Shown here one piece after another: positions 16,618-25,708 of a stretch of 64,000 nucleotides of DNA. Source of the DNA: Candidatus Tityobacter terrigena (GTDB lineage Bacteria; Vulcanimicrobiota; Vulcanimicrobiia; Vulcanimicrobiales; Vulcanimicrobiaceae); assembly GCA_003156715.1 (NCBI GenBank), contig PMHO01000053.1, forward strand, positions 1-64,000, in the 5' to 3' direction. Positions within the stretch are counted from its first letter, which is position 1. Each line of letters begins with the position of its first letter. The notes under the pieces were generated by a model. That model saw only the letters and a program-made list of their open reading frames with translations. It was not told where the DNA came from and ran no database searches. Made by a program: the position numbers and the translations under genes.

Positions 16618-17361
16618 TCACGCCATTTTTCCGCCATCGACGCCGATGATCTGGCCCGTCACGAACGAAGCTCCCTCGGAGGCGACGAAGACAATTACAT
16701 CTGCGATTTCACTTGGATGACCCGCACGCTTGAGCGGAACGCCCGCTATCAATGCGTCTTTTCGCTCCGTGCTCGCCGTGAATCGCGTCAGCATCCCCGT
16801 ATCGACCGGGCCGGGAGCGATCGCGTTGACGCGCACTCCGAACGGGGCCGCTTCCAACGCGGCGACCTTCGTCAGCCCTTCAACAGCGTGCTTGCTGGCA
16901 GCGTATACGGAGGAGCCGGCAGCTGTCCTCTTGCCGAGGGTTGACGAGAGATTGACAATGCTGCCGCTTCCGCGAGGCAACATGACGCGAAGCTCGTGCT
17001 TCAAACACAAAAGCGTGCCGAGCACATTAGTGTCGAACGTCGCTGCGTAGGTCTCGGCCGTTTGCTCGAGGATAGGCCCGGGATAGCCTTCAGTACCCGC
17101 ACTATTCACGGCCACGTCGAGACGGCCGAAACGCGCAACAGCCTGGTCGATCAGTTTGATGATTTCGCTTTCGTAGCGCACGTCGGAACGCACAAATAGC
17201 GCTTCCAGGCCGAGATCTTGGACGTCGGCAGCGAGCGCGTGACCGTCCTCGTCGTTGCGGCCGGAGACGATAACGCTGGCGCCGTACCGTGCGAATGCGA
17301 GCGCCGTCGCACGCCCGATCCCGGTTAGGGCTCCGGTGATCAGAACGACCCTATTAGCCAT
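16618..17361 (-). CDS. Short-chain dehydrogenase/reductase (SDR)
   Basis: 247-residue classical SDR. The cofactor motif is GALTGIGRA (10-18), NSAG is at 86-89, catalytic Ser is near 140 and YAASK is at 153-157. The C-terminal GQIIGVDGGKMA is typical of FabG-like enzymes. An Arg after the second strand (SGRNDE) suggests NADP preference. The start at ATG 17361 has AGGAG nine bases upstream. It would reduce or oxidise a carbonyl/alcohol substrate that cannot be assigned. It is downstream of, and convergent with, the LuxR/AAA gene. Confidence 0.9.
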   Translation of the reverse strand: MANRVVLITGALTGIGRATALAFARYGASVIVSGRNDEDGHALAADVQDLGLEALFVRSDVRYESEIIKLIDQAVARFGRLDVAVNSAGTEGYPGPILEQTAETYAATFDTNVLGTLLCLKHELRVMLPRGSGSIVNLSSTLGKRTAAGSSVYAASKHAVEGLTKVAALEAAPFGVRVNAIAPGPVDTGMLTRFTASTERKDALIAGVPLKRAGHPSEIADVIVFVASEGASFVTGQIIGVDGGKMA

Positions 17362-17725
17362 TGCGTTCTTCTCCTGGAATCGTGGCGGGCTCTTGGCGGG
17401 CCTCACGGATTTTCGTCGACGTCGAAGGAGGCGCTCCCCAATCTTGAATTGCCCTAAGCTGAGCGTCGCGTCTCTGGAAGTCCGGAGCCGTATCGGGTTC
17501 GGCTACGGTAAGGCCTCCCTAAGACAATAGCCGCCAACATGGGACTTGCGCCTCGTCTAAATAGACGACTCGGCATCTTCACCTCAGGCGTACTGACTTG
17601 CGCCGTTGCCGGCGTTCCAAAGGCGCATCACCCATTCGGGCGATGCAGCGACGCGGCGAATCCGCTAAAGTGCGAAATGTTCTCGTCATCGGCCCGAAAC
17701 TGATGCGCTCGAAAGGAGCTTCGTC
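17362..17725. other. Intergenic region without a supported gene
   Basis: The region is divergent between the SDR and the small secreted protein. Several open frames exist but none has a recognisable family or a good ribosome-binding site. AAAGGAG at the right end is the ribosome-binding site of the next gene. Confidence 0.5.
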
Positions 17726-18133
17726 ATGCTATCCATCCCGCTTCGTTTTCTCTCGCTGGCCTCAGTTGCCGCGTTCGCTATCGCGTCCCCGGCTCTGGCG
17801 GTGGAGACGGGTTCGTCGCCCGTCAAGGTAACGTCTTGCGTCGTCGCCAGCGCATCGTTAAACAATCCCCTCGTCGAAGGCCTGAGCCGAACCAACGGCG
17901 TCACCGTAGTCATCGTCAATACTGGCGCCAAGACGGCAAGCGCTGTAACCATCATCGGCACCTACCATGGAAGGACCGTTACAGACGTCGCGAACGTAGC
18001 CTTGGCGCCCGGTAAGTCCTTGCAGCTCACGCGAAGCTACACGCCATCCATATATCAAGGCCCGGATGCTTCGTGCAGGGTAACACACGTCGTCTTTGAC
18101 GACGGAACGTCGTGGAGCACCCCCGGACAGTAG
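17726..18133 (+). CDS. Small secreted protein of unknown function
   Basis: 135 residues. It has a clear signal peptide (about 1-25, ending SPALA) and a beta-rich mature part with one Cys near each end (VTSCVV and ASCRVTH), likely a disulfide. The layout (VVIVNTGAKTASAVTIIGTYHG, then LAPGKS) resembles an immunoglobulin-like or CARDB-like single domain. AAAGGAG lies seven bases before the ATG. No enzyme motif is seen. Confidence 0.7.
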   Translation: MLSIPLRFLSLASVAAFAIASPALAVETGSSPVKVTSCVVASASLNNPLVEGLSRTNGVTVVIVNTGAKTASAVTIIGTYHGRTVTDVANVALAPGKSLQLTRSYTPSIYQGPDASCRVTHVVFDDGTSWSTPGQ

Positions 18134-18176
18134 ACGCGTGGGAGGCGGCGCGAATAAGCCGGATCACGAGGAACCG

Positions 18177-19028
18177 ATGGACACGATGTCAGCCGAACAG
18201 ACCAAGGCGCTGGTTCTCGAGGCCTTTGACTCGCTCTTCAACAAGCGCGATTATGTGAAAGCAGCGGAGTTCTGGTCTGAGAATTATATCCAACACAGCG
18301 CCCACATAGCGCCCGGGCGAGAGGGTCTGTTCAACCTCGTCCGCAGCTTGCCGGGTACCCTGCGCTATGAGAACGCGCTCATCATGGTGGCGGGCGATTG
18401 GGTGATGATGCACGGGCGACTTAGTGGGAATGGCCGCTCGCGCGCATGCATCGCGGCTGATATTTTGCGGATGGAGGATGGGCGCCTAGCGGAGCATTGG
18501 GACGTTCTGCAGGACGAGGCAACGGCTGCGGAATCGCAGACCGGTCTGCCGATGTTCGGCACGTCATTTGCGAAGCCGGATCAGCAGACCGCAACCGTGG
18601 GTCCGGCTTCGTCACTGACGGTTGAAGAAGCGCGTCGGATCACGGCGCCGCTCTACGAGCGCTCAACGAACCCGCCAAGAAATATGTGGTCGACCTTGTT
18701 GGCGCAAGCAGCCAACGATGACTACAAATCATATTCGACGAACGAGCAGTTCCTCACGGGCGAACAATTAGCCGAAGTGTTTCGGGGCATGGGTGCGGTT
18801 ATCCCAGACCTCCATTGGACGGTCATGGATATGCTGACGATCGGCGATCACATCGTGGTGCGCGGGAAAGCGACAGGAACACCGACGGCCGAGTTCTGGG
18901 GCCAGAAACCGAGCGGCAAGAGCTTCAATACCATGGCCATTGATTTGTTCACGGTAAGAAACGGTAAGCTAGCATCCGCCTATCGTATCGAAAACTGGGT
19001 GGAAGCACTGCAGCAACTCAGCGAGTAG
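18177..19028 (+). CDS. Tandem SnoaL-like (NTF2-fold) protein
   Basis: 283 residues containing two SnoaL/polyketide-cyclase-like domains, about 10-125 and 150-280. The first has FWSENYIQHSAHIAPGREGL and ILRMEDGRLAEHWDV. The second has WTVMDMLTIGDHIVVRGKATGT and LFTVRNGKLASAYRIENW. Single-domain relatives are usual, so this is a duplication or fusion. The start at ATG 18177 has AGGA upstream; the frame is open back to 18096. Such proteins act as small-molecule cyclases, isomerases or hydrolases, or simply bind ligands. The substrate is unknown. Confidence 0.82.
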   Translation: MDTMSAEQTKALVLEAFDSLFNKRDYVKAAEFWSENYIQHSAHIAPGREGLFNLVRSLPGTLRYENALIMVAGDWVMMHGRLSGNGRSRACIAADILRMEDGRLAEHWDVLQDEATAAESQTGLPMFGTSFAKPDQQTATVGPASSLTVEEARRITAPLYERSTNPPRNMWSTLLAQAANDDYKSYSTNEQFLTGEQLAEVFRGMGAVIPDLHWTVMDMLTIGDHIVVRGKATGTPTAEFWGQKPSGKSFNTMAIDLFTVRNGKLASAYRIENWVEALQQLSE

Positions 19029-19086
19029 ACCACCAGTCGTTGCGCCGTAACCTACGCAACCTCCGGCGCCGAGCTCCTCTCAGTGG

Positions 19087-21228
19087 TCAGACTAACGCGT
19101 CGCTGAAAGGTAGCGTTCGCACGCGCTTCCCCGTCAATGCGAAGAGCGCATTTCCGACCGCGGGCGCTATCGGCGGCGTGCAAATTTCGCCGATCCCGGT
19201 CGGCGTTTCGTTGCTCGGCACGACGTGCACCTCAATCGCGGGAGCGTCGGCCAGTCGTAGGACCGTATAGTCGTAAAAATTGCTCTGTTCGACGCGACCC
19301 TTTGACAGTGTGATCTTCCCCGTTAGTGCTGCAGACAGGCCGAAGTTGGTTGCGCCCTGGGCCTGCTGAACGACGATGTCGGGATTGATGACGGTGCCAC
19401 AGTCAACGGCGCTGACGACGCGGTGGACCTTCGGCAGCTTCTTTTCGATCGATACGTCGACGACCATCGCACCAAAGCTACCCGCCCACGCCGTAACCGC
19501 CAGGCCTTGTGCCACGCCGGCTTGGTTTTGGCCCCAGCCGGCCTTCTCGGCGGCAAGGCGAAGAACGGCCGCCGCACGCGGGCTCTTTTCCATGTGCGCC
19601 AAGCGGAACGCGAGGGGATCGGCGCGCGCCGCGTGCGCGAGTTCGTCCATGAACGACTCGGTAACGAATCCGTTCCAGTTCGCGTCCGGAGCACGCCACG
19701 AACCCACGGGAATCCCGTGCTCGTGATCGATATATGTGGCGCGAAAGTTGGGAATGGCGTACGGTGCGTCGATCACCTCGAGCACGTCGAGCACGTCCAC
19801 GCCGTTCTTCATTCCTGCGGGAAACCAACGACGCAGCCACGACGGGGAAACCACCTGATGGGTAAGGGCGACGATCGCACCCCCTGCGACGACGCCGCGC
19901 ACCGTGTTCACGCTCATCGGACGATAGAAATCGTGCTGCGTATCGTCCTCGCGGCTCCACATCACTTTTACCGGACCGCCGATCGCTTTCGATACTTCAA
20001 CCGCCTCTTGAACGTAATCGGCTTCCAATCGACGGCCGAACCCTCCGCCGAGGAAGGTCGTATGAATCGTGCACTGCTCGGGCGGCAATCCGCTCGCTTT
20101 CGAGGCTAGGGCGCGTGCCCGAAGCTGAACCTGCGTCGGCGCCCAAACGGTGCAACGACCGTCGCGCACGTCGGCGGTCGCGTTCATCGGCTCCATCGTC
20201 GCGTGTGCCAGAAAGGGACCGCGATACATCGCATCGATCACTGTCCCGGAAACGGCTTCCGGATTGCCGCGCGATGCCGCGAGCCGTTCCCCGATGCGGC
20301 CGCGCGCCAAATGCTCCGCCTCGGCAAACAGCGAGTCCGTGCTAACGGTAGCGTTCTGCCCTTCGTTCCAAACGATCTCGAGCGCATCTCTTCCCTGGAA
20401 CGCCGCCCATGTATTCTTCGCGACGACCGCGACGCCGTTAGAGACTTCGACAGTCTGGAGAACGCCGGAGATCTTTTTCGCGTTCCTCGCGTCGTAGTGT
20501 TTTACGCGGCCGCCGAAAACCGGCGACCGGGCTATGGCGGCGTAGACCATTCCCGGCACGCGGACGTCGATGCCGTACTGGCACGTTCCGTTGACTTTCG
20601 GCGGGACGTCGGTGCGTTGGCGGGGTTTACCGATCAGGCTGAACTGCGCCGTGGTCTTTAGCGGCACGCTCTGAGGCACTGGGACGCCTGCTGCGGCTTC
20701 GGCCACGCTCCCGTAACTCGCTTGCCGCTGGGATGTTGCGTGGTAGATGACGCTTTGCCGCGTCGTGCATGACGTGGCGTCGACCTTCCACTGCTGAGCT
20801 GCCGCGGCGACGAGCATGGCACGCGCCGTAGCACCTGCTTTGCGCAAGGTCGACCACGAATGGCTTACGCTCGTGCTACCGCCCGTCACCATGTCTCCAC
20901 CGAACCCGGGGTCCCCGTAGACCGGCTCGGCCGGCGCGAATTCGGTCCGGACATGCTCGATTGCCGCGTCGAGTTCCTCCGCAACGATCGTAGCGAGACC
21001 CATCACGACACCTTGGCCCATCTCAGACTTCGAAAGGACGACTGTGACCGTTCCGTCGGGCGCGATCCGGACCCAAGCGTTCGGAACGAACTCCTTAACG
21101 TTCCGGGCGGTATCGGCATCCTTCGCGCAGCCGGGTAGCTCGAACGCTAGGATTAGCCCCGCACCAAAGCCCGCACTCGCACGCATAAAGCCGGCCCGAT
21201 CGATCACGGAGGCGTCTCCCCCCGTCAC
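19087..21228 (-). CDS. Molybdenum hydroxylase large subunit (isoquinoline 1-oxidoreductase beta-like)
   Basis: 713-residue molybdopterin-binding subunit of the xanthine dehydrogenase/aldehyde oxidase family, IorB branch. Evidence: [24 protein letters not shown], the [15 protein letters not shown] Moco-binding block, and the C-terminal [19 protein letters not shown] with the catalytic Glu. GTG 21228 overlaps the small-subunit stop (GTGA), so the two are coupled; the longer frame to 21819 is antisense to that subunit. Relatives normally have a Tat signal (RRxFL). Here the N-terminus reads [10 protein letters not shown] followed by a hydrophobic stretch and a Cys (LPGC), so the twin Arg is absent. 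It hydroxylates an N-heterocycle or aldehyde. Confidence 0.9.
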   Translation of the reverse strand: MTGGDASVIDRAGFMRASAGFGAGLILAFELPGCAKDADTARNVKEFVPNAWVRIAPDGTVTVVLSKSEMGQGVVMGLATIVAEELDAAIEHVRTEFAPAEPVYGDPGFGGDMVTGGSTSVSHSWSTLRKAGATARAMLVAAAAQQWKVDATSCTTRQSVIYHATSQRQASYGSVAEAAAGVPVPQSVPLKTTAQFSLIGKPRQRTDVPPKVNGTCQYGIDVRVPGMVYAAIARSPVFGGRVKHYDARNAKKISGVLQTVEVSNGVAVVAKNTWAAFQGRDALEIVWNEGQNATVSTDSLFAEAEHLARGRIGERLAASRGNPEAVSGTVIDAMYRGPFLAHATMEPMNATADVRDGRCTVWAPTQVQLRARALASKASGLPPEQCTIHTTFLGGGFGRRLEADYVQEAVEVSKAIGGPVKVMWSREDDTQHDFYRPMSVNTVRGVVAGGAIVALTHQVVSPSWLRRWFPAGMKNGVDVLDVLEVIDAPYAIPNFRATYIDHEHGIPVGSWRAPDANWNGFVTESFMDELAHAARADPLAFRLAHMEKSPRAAAVLRLAAEKAGWGQNQAGVAQGLAVTAWAGSFGAMVVDVSIEKKLPKVHRVVSAVDCGTVINPDIVVQQAQGATNFGLSAALTGKITLSKGRVEQSNFYDYTVLRLADAPAIEVHVVPSNETPTGIGEICTPPIAPAVGNALFALTGKRVRTLPFSDALV

Positions 21229-21677
21229 GCCTGGCGCGCGGCGCGATGGATCGCGCTGCGAATTCGATCGTAGGTGCCGCAGCGGCAGATATTCGTCATC
21301 GCATTGGATATCTCGGCGTCGCTTGGTTCTCCCGCCACCCGCTTCAGTAGTGCGGCCGCGGCCATGATCTGTCCCGATTGGCAGTAGCCGCATTGCGGCA
21401 CCTGCTCGGCGACCCAAGCACGCTGGATGGGATGCGAGTTGTCGTTCGAAAGGCTTTCGATCGTATGGATCTGCTTCCCCGAGGCCGCCGAAACCGGCAT
21501 GACGCACGACCGCGTCGCCTTGCCGTCGACGTGGACCGTGCAACAGCCACATTGGGCGACGCCGCACCCAAACTTGGTGCCGGTCATGCCAAGCTCGTCG
21601 CGGATGACCCAAAGCAGCGGCATGTCCGGGGGAACCTCGAGATCGTGGCGCGTGCCATTGACGGTGATCGAAATCAT
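21225..21677 (-). CDS. Molybdenum hydroxylase 2x[2Fe-2S] small subunit (IorA-like)
   Basis: 150 residues. The N-terminal plant-type ferredoxin cluster ligands are in CGVAQCGCC plus SCVMPV. The C-terminal helical [2Fe-2S] domain is CGYCQSGQ with NICRCGTY. Length and order match the small iron-sulfur subunit that shuttles electrons from the molybdenum centre of its partner (19087-21228). Subunits with this architecture lack a FAD subunit and often pass electrons to a cytochrome c. No separate cytochrome gene is nearby. Confidence 0.93.
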   Translation of the reverse strand: MISITVNGTRHDLEVPPDMPLLWVIRDELGMTGTKFGCGVAQCGCCTVHVDGKATRSCVMPVSAASGKQIHTIESLSNDNSHPIQRAWVAEQVPQCGYCQSGQIMAAAALLKRVAGEPSDAEISNAMTNICRCGTYDRIRSAIHRAARQA

Positions 21678-21817
21678 AGAGCCTTAGCTGGCAGTGTAGC
21701 CGCTCGCAGAGGCCCGTGCCTCGTCCAAATGGGTGATTCGGCATGCCACCGTCGCGTGGTGCAATTCCCAAGGGACGCCTAGTTAAGGATACGCCGCAAG
21801 AGCCGGGGGATAGCCAC

Positions 21818-22240
21818 ATGCCGATGATCGACGTCTACGCCGCCGCGGGAACCTTTGACGACAAACGCTCATTGACGAAGGACCTGACGGCCGCGCTCAT
21901 GCGCTGGGAAAAAGTTCCCAGCATTGCTCTATTCCTGGAGAACACGGCTGCGTTCGTCCACGAACTGCCGCCCGATGCGCTCGCAAACGCAGGGGGTGAC
22001 AACAACTACGTTCGGGTCCAGGTACTGACGCCGGTCGGCGTGCTCGACCGGGATAAGAAACTCGGCGTGGTGCGAGAGATGACCGACATCATCGCTGGCC
22101 AAGCCCGGGATCCGAGTCTCGCGGATCGCACGTGGGTCCTCATTACGGAAGCTCCCGACGGCGGCTGGGGCATCGATGGGCATGCATACACTGGCGTGGA
22201 ACTCGGCGAAGCGGCCAGGCGCGAACTTGCCGGATCGTAG
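21818..22240 (+). CDS. Tautomerase family protein (4-oxalocrotonate tautomerase-like)
   Basis: 140 residues. It begins MPMIDVYAAAGTF, so after Met removal Pro is N-terminal, the catalytic base of the tautomerase superfamily; this decides the start at ATG 21818. The length fits a fused two-unit or cis-CaaD/MSAD-like member rather than the 62-residue single unit. The second half (DRTWVLITEAPDGGWGIDGHAYTG) is typical of the MIF/tautomerase_2 group (WVLI.E...WG..G). It catalyses keto-enol conversion or a related proton transfer on an unknown acid. Divergent from the molybdenum hydroxylase. Confidence 0.83.
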   Translation: MPMIDVYAAAGTFDDKRSLTKDLTAALMRWEKVPSIALFLENTAAFVHELPPDALANAGGDNNYVRVQVLTPVGVLDRDKKLGVVREMTDIIAGQARDPSLADRTWVLITEAPDGGWGIDGHAYTGVELGEAARRELAGS

Positions 22241-22322
22241 TGCGTCGCCGCTTTGCTGAAGCGGATCGAGTAGCCCTCAAGTCGAACCCTGTGAACTGCG
22301 ATTTCCGGCCGCCGCCGATCGG

Positions 22323-22730
22323 TTGATTCTGCACCTCGAAGAGCTCGATACGCGCTATAAGACGGGCATTCCGAAGAGAGACGCGAGCGGTGATGGAACC
22401 GCGCCGGGTATGCGCGTCCCGGACGTCCTCTCTGCTACCGAGGCAAGACTGTCGACTGGCCGCCAACAGAACGCAACTCCCGACATCCAAAGCATCGGCA
22501 GCGGACTGTATCGCGTCGCCTATGGCGGCGTCGCTTCGCCGTACACCTACGGACTCGCGGCCGACCCGCTGTACGTTACGGCGCTCACGCAGGGCCCGGT
22601 CGATCGGGCTAGCGCGGGGCAGGGCTACAGAGCGCAAATGATCTACGATTCGCCGACGCGTTTCTTCCAAGCGATCCTCGCTCGCAGCCGACGTTACCGT
22701 ATAGCTTTAAGTACATCCGCTCCCAGTTAG
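22323..22730 (+). CDS. Unrecognised open frame, possibly a gene remnant
   Basis: 135 codons from a TTG without a good ribosome-binding site. The first third (LEELDTRYKTGIPKRDASGD, then PGMRVPDVL) is reminiscent of the segment joining the FAD domain to the C-terminal domain in aromatic FAD monooxygenases. The rest (ADPLYVTALTQGPVDRA) does not continue that pattern. It may be a fused remnant of two genes, or a real small protein. No signal peptide or membrane segment. Confidence 0.3.
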   Translation: MILHLEELDTRYKTGIPKRDASGDGTAPGMRVPDVLSATEARLSTGRQQNATPDIQSIGSGLYRVAYGGVASPYTYGLAADPLYVTALTQGPVDRASAGQGYRAQMIYDSPTRFFQAILARSRRYRIALSTSAPS

Positions 22731-23093
22731 GATACGACCTCTAGAAATCTCTTTCGTCGCGCATCCGGGGAAGTGGCAACCAGGCGCTGATACCGCGCGG
22801 ATTCCGCGCCGTATCAGCCAATGGCCGTTGCGATCCTGTTGCTTACTCACCGGGTACGCGGGCCGCCTGACTCGTCGCGCGGGGGCCAAGCGAGCGGAAC
22901 TGAGGAGCAGCGGCTCGAAAAACGATCGGTAAGTGGGACTTCGAGCTCAATAGCGCGCCCGGCAAGGAGCAAGTGTCTATGGCACTTGTCGCTTTTGTGA
23001 GGTGTCGAGCGCGAGTCCGGCCGGTTCGTTAGAGCAATCGCCGACTGGGCGACGTTGGATCATCGGTGTTTTCAAAGATCGAAGGAGCGCGCT
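22731..23093. other. Intergenic region upstream of diguanylate cyclase
   Basis: No gene is supported. It contains the hairpin at 22787-22817 and, at the right end, GAAGGAG before the GTG of the GGDEF gene. Confidence 0.45.
22787..22817. other. Near-perfect 14-bp hairpin
   Basis: CTGATACCGCGCGG and CCGCGCCGTATCAG pair with one mismatch around an ATT loop. There is no T-run on either side, so it is not a classical intrinsic terminator. It lies in the gap between the unrecognised frame and the GGDEF gene. Confidence 0.45.
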
Positions 23094-24002
23094 GTGACCC
23101 GCAGTGTCTACCCTTTTGATGGCGGCGCATTGCTCGACGCCATCCCAAACGCGACCGCGGTTTTGGCTACCGACGGCACGATTCTTGCGGTGAATCGAGC
23201 GTGGCTTACGTTCGCGGCTGCCAACGGTGGAACTCCTGAGCGCACCGGGCCCGGGATGAACTACCTCGACGTTTGCAGGCGAGCGGCAGCGTCCGGTTGT
23301 CTAGATGCAACTGAGGTCGAGGCCGGCCTGCGTACGGTCTTTGCGGGCGGAGCAGTCGAGTACACCATGGAGTACGAGTGTTCGTCGCACGCGGTGGAAC
23401 GCTGGTTTGTGCTTCGCATCACGCAGATCATCGGCGAACCAGCGGGAGCGCTCGTCTCTCACACGAACGTCAGCCGGCGAAAAATCGCGGAACGAAATCT
23501 CGAACGCAGGGCTTCGGAAGATTCATTGACCGAACTCCCCAACCGCTTCCTCTTTGCCGAGCGCGTGACCGCGGCGTTGAAGGCGCCACAGTCTCGAAGA
23601 AAAGCAGCGGCCGACGTCGGACTGCTGTTTATCGACCTGGACGACTTCAAGCCCATAAATGACATCTACGGCCATGCCGCCGGCGATGAGGTGCTTCAGG
23701 CCGTGGCGGCGCGTATGAGAGCGGTGACCCGGCCGCACGATACGATTGCCAGGCTCGGAGGAGACGAATTTGCCGTGCTGTCACCCCGGATTACGGCCAC
23801 GAACTTAGCAGCGTTGGCCCGGCGAATCACGGAGGCACTGAGCGAACCGCACCTCATCCATGGTGTTCTTGTAAGAATCGGCGCCAGCGTAGGCCTTTAC
23901 TTGGCTACCCGCGGCGAGAATGTCATCGATGCCCTCGGTCGGGCGGACCAGGCGATGTACGCGATGAAGCGCTTGCGTGGAATCGGTAGCCCGCCTCTTT
24001 GA
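23094..24002 (+). CDS. PAS-GGDEF diguanylate cyclase
   Basis: 302 residues. A PAS-like sensor is at about 12-130 (LLDAIPNATAVLATDGTILAVN) and a GGDEF domain at about 140-300. The active-site motif RLGGDEF is intact (222-226), as is the inhibitory I-site RPHD ending five residues before it, so the enzyme should make cyclic-di-GMP and be product-inhibited. No membrane segment, so the sensor is cytoplasmic. The start at GTG 23094 has GAAGGAG about seven bases upstream. It is convergent with the MFS gene. No EAL partner or effector is visible nearby. Confidence 0.9.
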   Translation: MTRSVYPFDGGALLDAIPNATAVLATDGTILAVNRAWLTFAAANGGTPERTGPGMNYLDVCRRAAASGCLDATEVEAGLRTVFAGGAVEYTMEYECSSHAVERWFVLRITQIIGEPAGALVSHTNVSRRKIAERNLERRASEDSLTELPNRFLFAERVTAALKAPQSRRKAAADVGLLFIDLDDFKPINDIYGHAAGDEVLQAVAARMRAVTRPHDTIARLGGDEFAVLSPRITATNLAALARRITEALSEPHLIHGVLVRIGASVGLYLATRGENVIDALGRADQAMYAMKRLRGIGSPPL

Positions 24003-24044
24003 TTGCGGCTGACTGGAAAACGCCAGGGCGGTCGACTCCCCAGG

Positions 24045-25448
24045 TCATGCACCTGCGGGAGCGGCTATCGGGCTAAGCGGCGGCCGGCTCCGGCCGCCGC
24101 CGTTGGAGAAAGCGTCGTCTCGGGAGGCTTCCTCGAGATCGAGTCCCTTCGGCTCGGGCAGCAACGCCCACGTCAATCCAAGCCCGACGAGCGACGAAAG
24201 GCCCGCGATCCACATCGGTCCGGGCAACCCGAAGTGCGCCTGCAGCAGCGGGAAACTAAAGGTTCCGACCGCCGCGCCAAGCTTGCCCACCGTAGCCGCG
24301 ATACCGTGGCTCGTTGTCCGTACGCTCGCCGGAAAGATCTCTGCCGGCAAGACGAACGTCGTGGTATTCGGTCCGAACTCCGTGAAAAAGTAATTTATGC
24401 AATACAGAATTGCGAATGGGACAACGATGGCCTTCGCGTCCCCGAGGAATGCGATCCCGATGAAGCTTGCCGCCATCATCGTGAAGCCAAGCACTTGAAT
24501 CGTCTTACGGCCCCACCGGTCCATGCCGAAGATCGATAGGAGATACCCGGGAAACGCTGCAAACGCAAACACCATCAGGGATAGAAACAGGTCGTGCGTC
24601 TGGCTCGCGTGCGGGCTAACGGCGGTAACGAACTCCTGGTTTGAAATGGTGTTCCCGTAGTAGGCGAGGTCGAGGAAGAACCAGCAGGCCGAAGCACCGA
24701 CGAGCCACTTCAGCAGTTCTGGATCTTTGCCGAACGCATCCCGCAGCGCCTGCACAAAGCCTATTTTCCGGACCTTGTCATGCAACTGGTCGGACTGGCC
24801 TTCCGAAAGCTGCTGGAAGCGCGGCGTCTCCTTCAGATGGCGCCGTGCCCAAAAGACCGCAAGCGGGGGGATCGCGCCCGCGGCGAGCAAGATGCGCCAT
24901 ACGAGATCTTGCTTGATGCCGGCCGCGATCAGTGCAATCGCGAGCAGTGGGCCGATGATCAGGCCGATGCCCTGCATCGCGAAGACGCTCGAGATCATGA
25001 GCCCTCGCGTTTTCTTGCCGGCGAATTCGCTCGCGATCGTCGCGCTCACCGGGTAGTCTCCGCCGATGCCTAGGCCCAGGATAAACCGGAAGGCGACAAG
25101 CCACCAAATGTTTGGCGAGAAGGCCGATGCTATAGCTCCGGCGCCGAGCACGAGCACCTCGAACCCGTAGATGTACTTCCGTCCGAAAACGTCGGCGACC
25201 CGACCAAATACAAACGAACCGATCGCCGCCGAAACCAGCGCCGTCGCGCCGACGATTGCTGTTTCGACGGAGCTGATATGCCACTCCGACTTGAGCAGCT
25301 TGAGGACTACGCCGATGATGAACAGATCGTAGGCATCAGTGAAAAAACCCATGCCTGAGATGAACACGATGGCCCACTGGGCCTTGCTGACCTTATCGTG
25401 TTCGATCTCAGAGAATCGGGCCGACGAAAAGCGCGATGCGGATTCCAT
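24045..25448 (-). CDS. MFS transporter, PHS (phosphate:H+ symporter) type
   Basis: 467 residues with about 12 membrane segments. GFFTDAYDLFIIG in the first helix, GRVADVFGRKYIYG in the 2-3 loop and GIGGDYPVSATIASEFAGKKTRG in helix 4 to 5 are the signature of the eukaryote-like inorganic phosphate symporters, with the key Asp in TDAYD. Related bacterial members may carry other organic anions. It ends a minus-strand run of five genes (28187 to 24045), about 120 bp after the tiny membrane gene. A GC-rich palindrome with 11-bp arms (24077-24100) lies inside its last codons. Confidence 0.88.
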   Translation of the reverse strand: MESASRFSSARFSEIEHDKVSKAQWAIVFISGMGFFTDAYDLFIIGVVLKLLKSEWHISSVETAIVGATALVSAAIGSFVFGRVADVFGRKYIYGFEVLVLGAGAIASAFSPNIWWLVAFRFILGLGIGGDYPVSATIASEFAGKKTRGLMISSVFAMQGIGLIIGPLLAIALIAAGIKQDLVWRILLAAGAIPPLAVFWARRHLKETPRFQQLSEGQSDQLHDKVRKIGFVQALRDAFGKDPELLKWLVGASACWFFLDLAYYGNTISNQEFVTAVSPHASQTHDLFLSLMVFAFAAFPGYLLSIFGMDRWGRKTIQVLGFTMMAASFIGIAFLGDAKAIVVPFAILYCINYFFTEFGPNTTTFVLPAEIFPASVRTTSHGIAATVGKLGAAVGTFSFPLLQAHFGLPGPMWIAGLSSLVGLGLTWALLPEPKGLDLEEASRDDAFSNGGGRSRPPLSPIAAPAGA

Positions 25449-25570
25449 GCGTGAATCTCATCCCGCATCCGCTCCGGCGCAAAACATTAACTTTTTATTA
25501 TCGCCCGAGGGGTTGCGCACATTTCGCTAAGAAAACACTCGCACATGACTAACCGGGTGGAAGGGTCCGG

Positions 25571-25696
25571 TCAGCGTCGCAGGCGCGAAATCATCCAGGC
25601 ACGGGCGAGCAGCAGCACTCCAGCCCCAGCCCCGCTCGCCAATGGCACCAGTAGCTCCTCGACCGGCATGCCTGCGATATGAGCGATTAGGATCAT
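25571..25696 (-). CDS. Tiny membrane protein (41 residues)
   Basis: The sequence starts MILIAHIAGMPVEELLVPLA, continues with a single hydrophobic helix (about 15-37) and ends with a basic tail RLRR. It begins 12 bases after the DUF899 gene stop, with GGTGA just upstream of the ATG, so it is very likely co-translated with that gene. Similar short proteins with HIAGMPVEE then a hydrophobic helix occur in other bacteria, as far as I recall. Function unknown. Confidence 0.6.
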   Translation of the reverse strand: MILIAHIAGMPVEELLVPLASGAGAGVLLLARAWMISRLRR

Positions 25697-25708
25697 GTCT
25701 ACGTCACC

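Noticed and set aside
21229-21819. Long N-terminal extension of the molybdenum hydroxylase large subunit
   Set aside because: It reads over the iron-sulfur subunit gene in another frame. The GTGA overlap at 21225-21228 is the natural junction.
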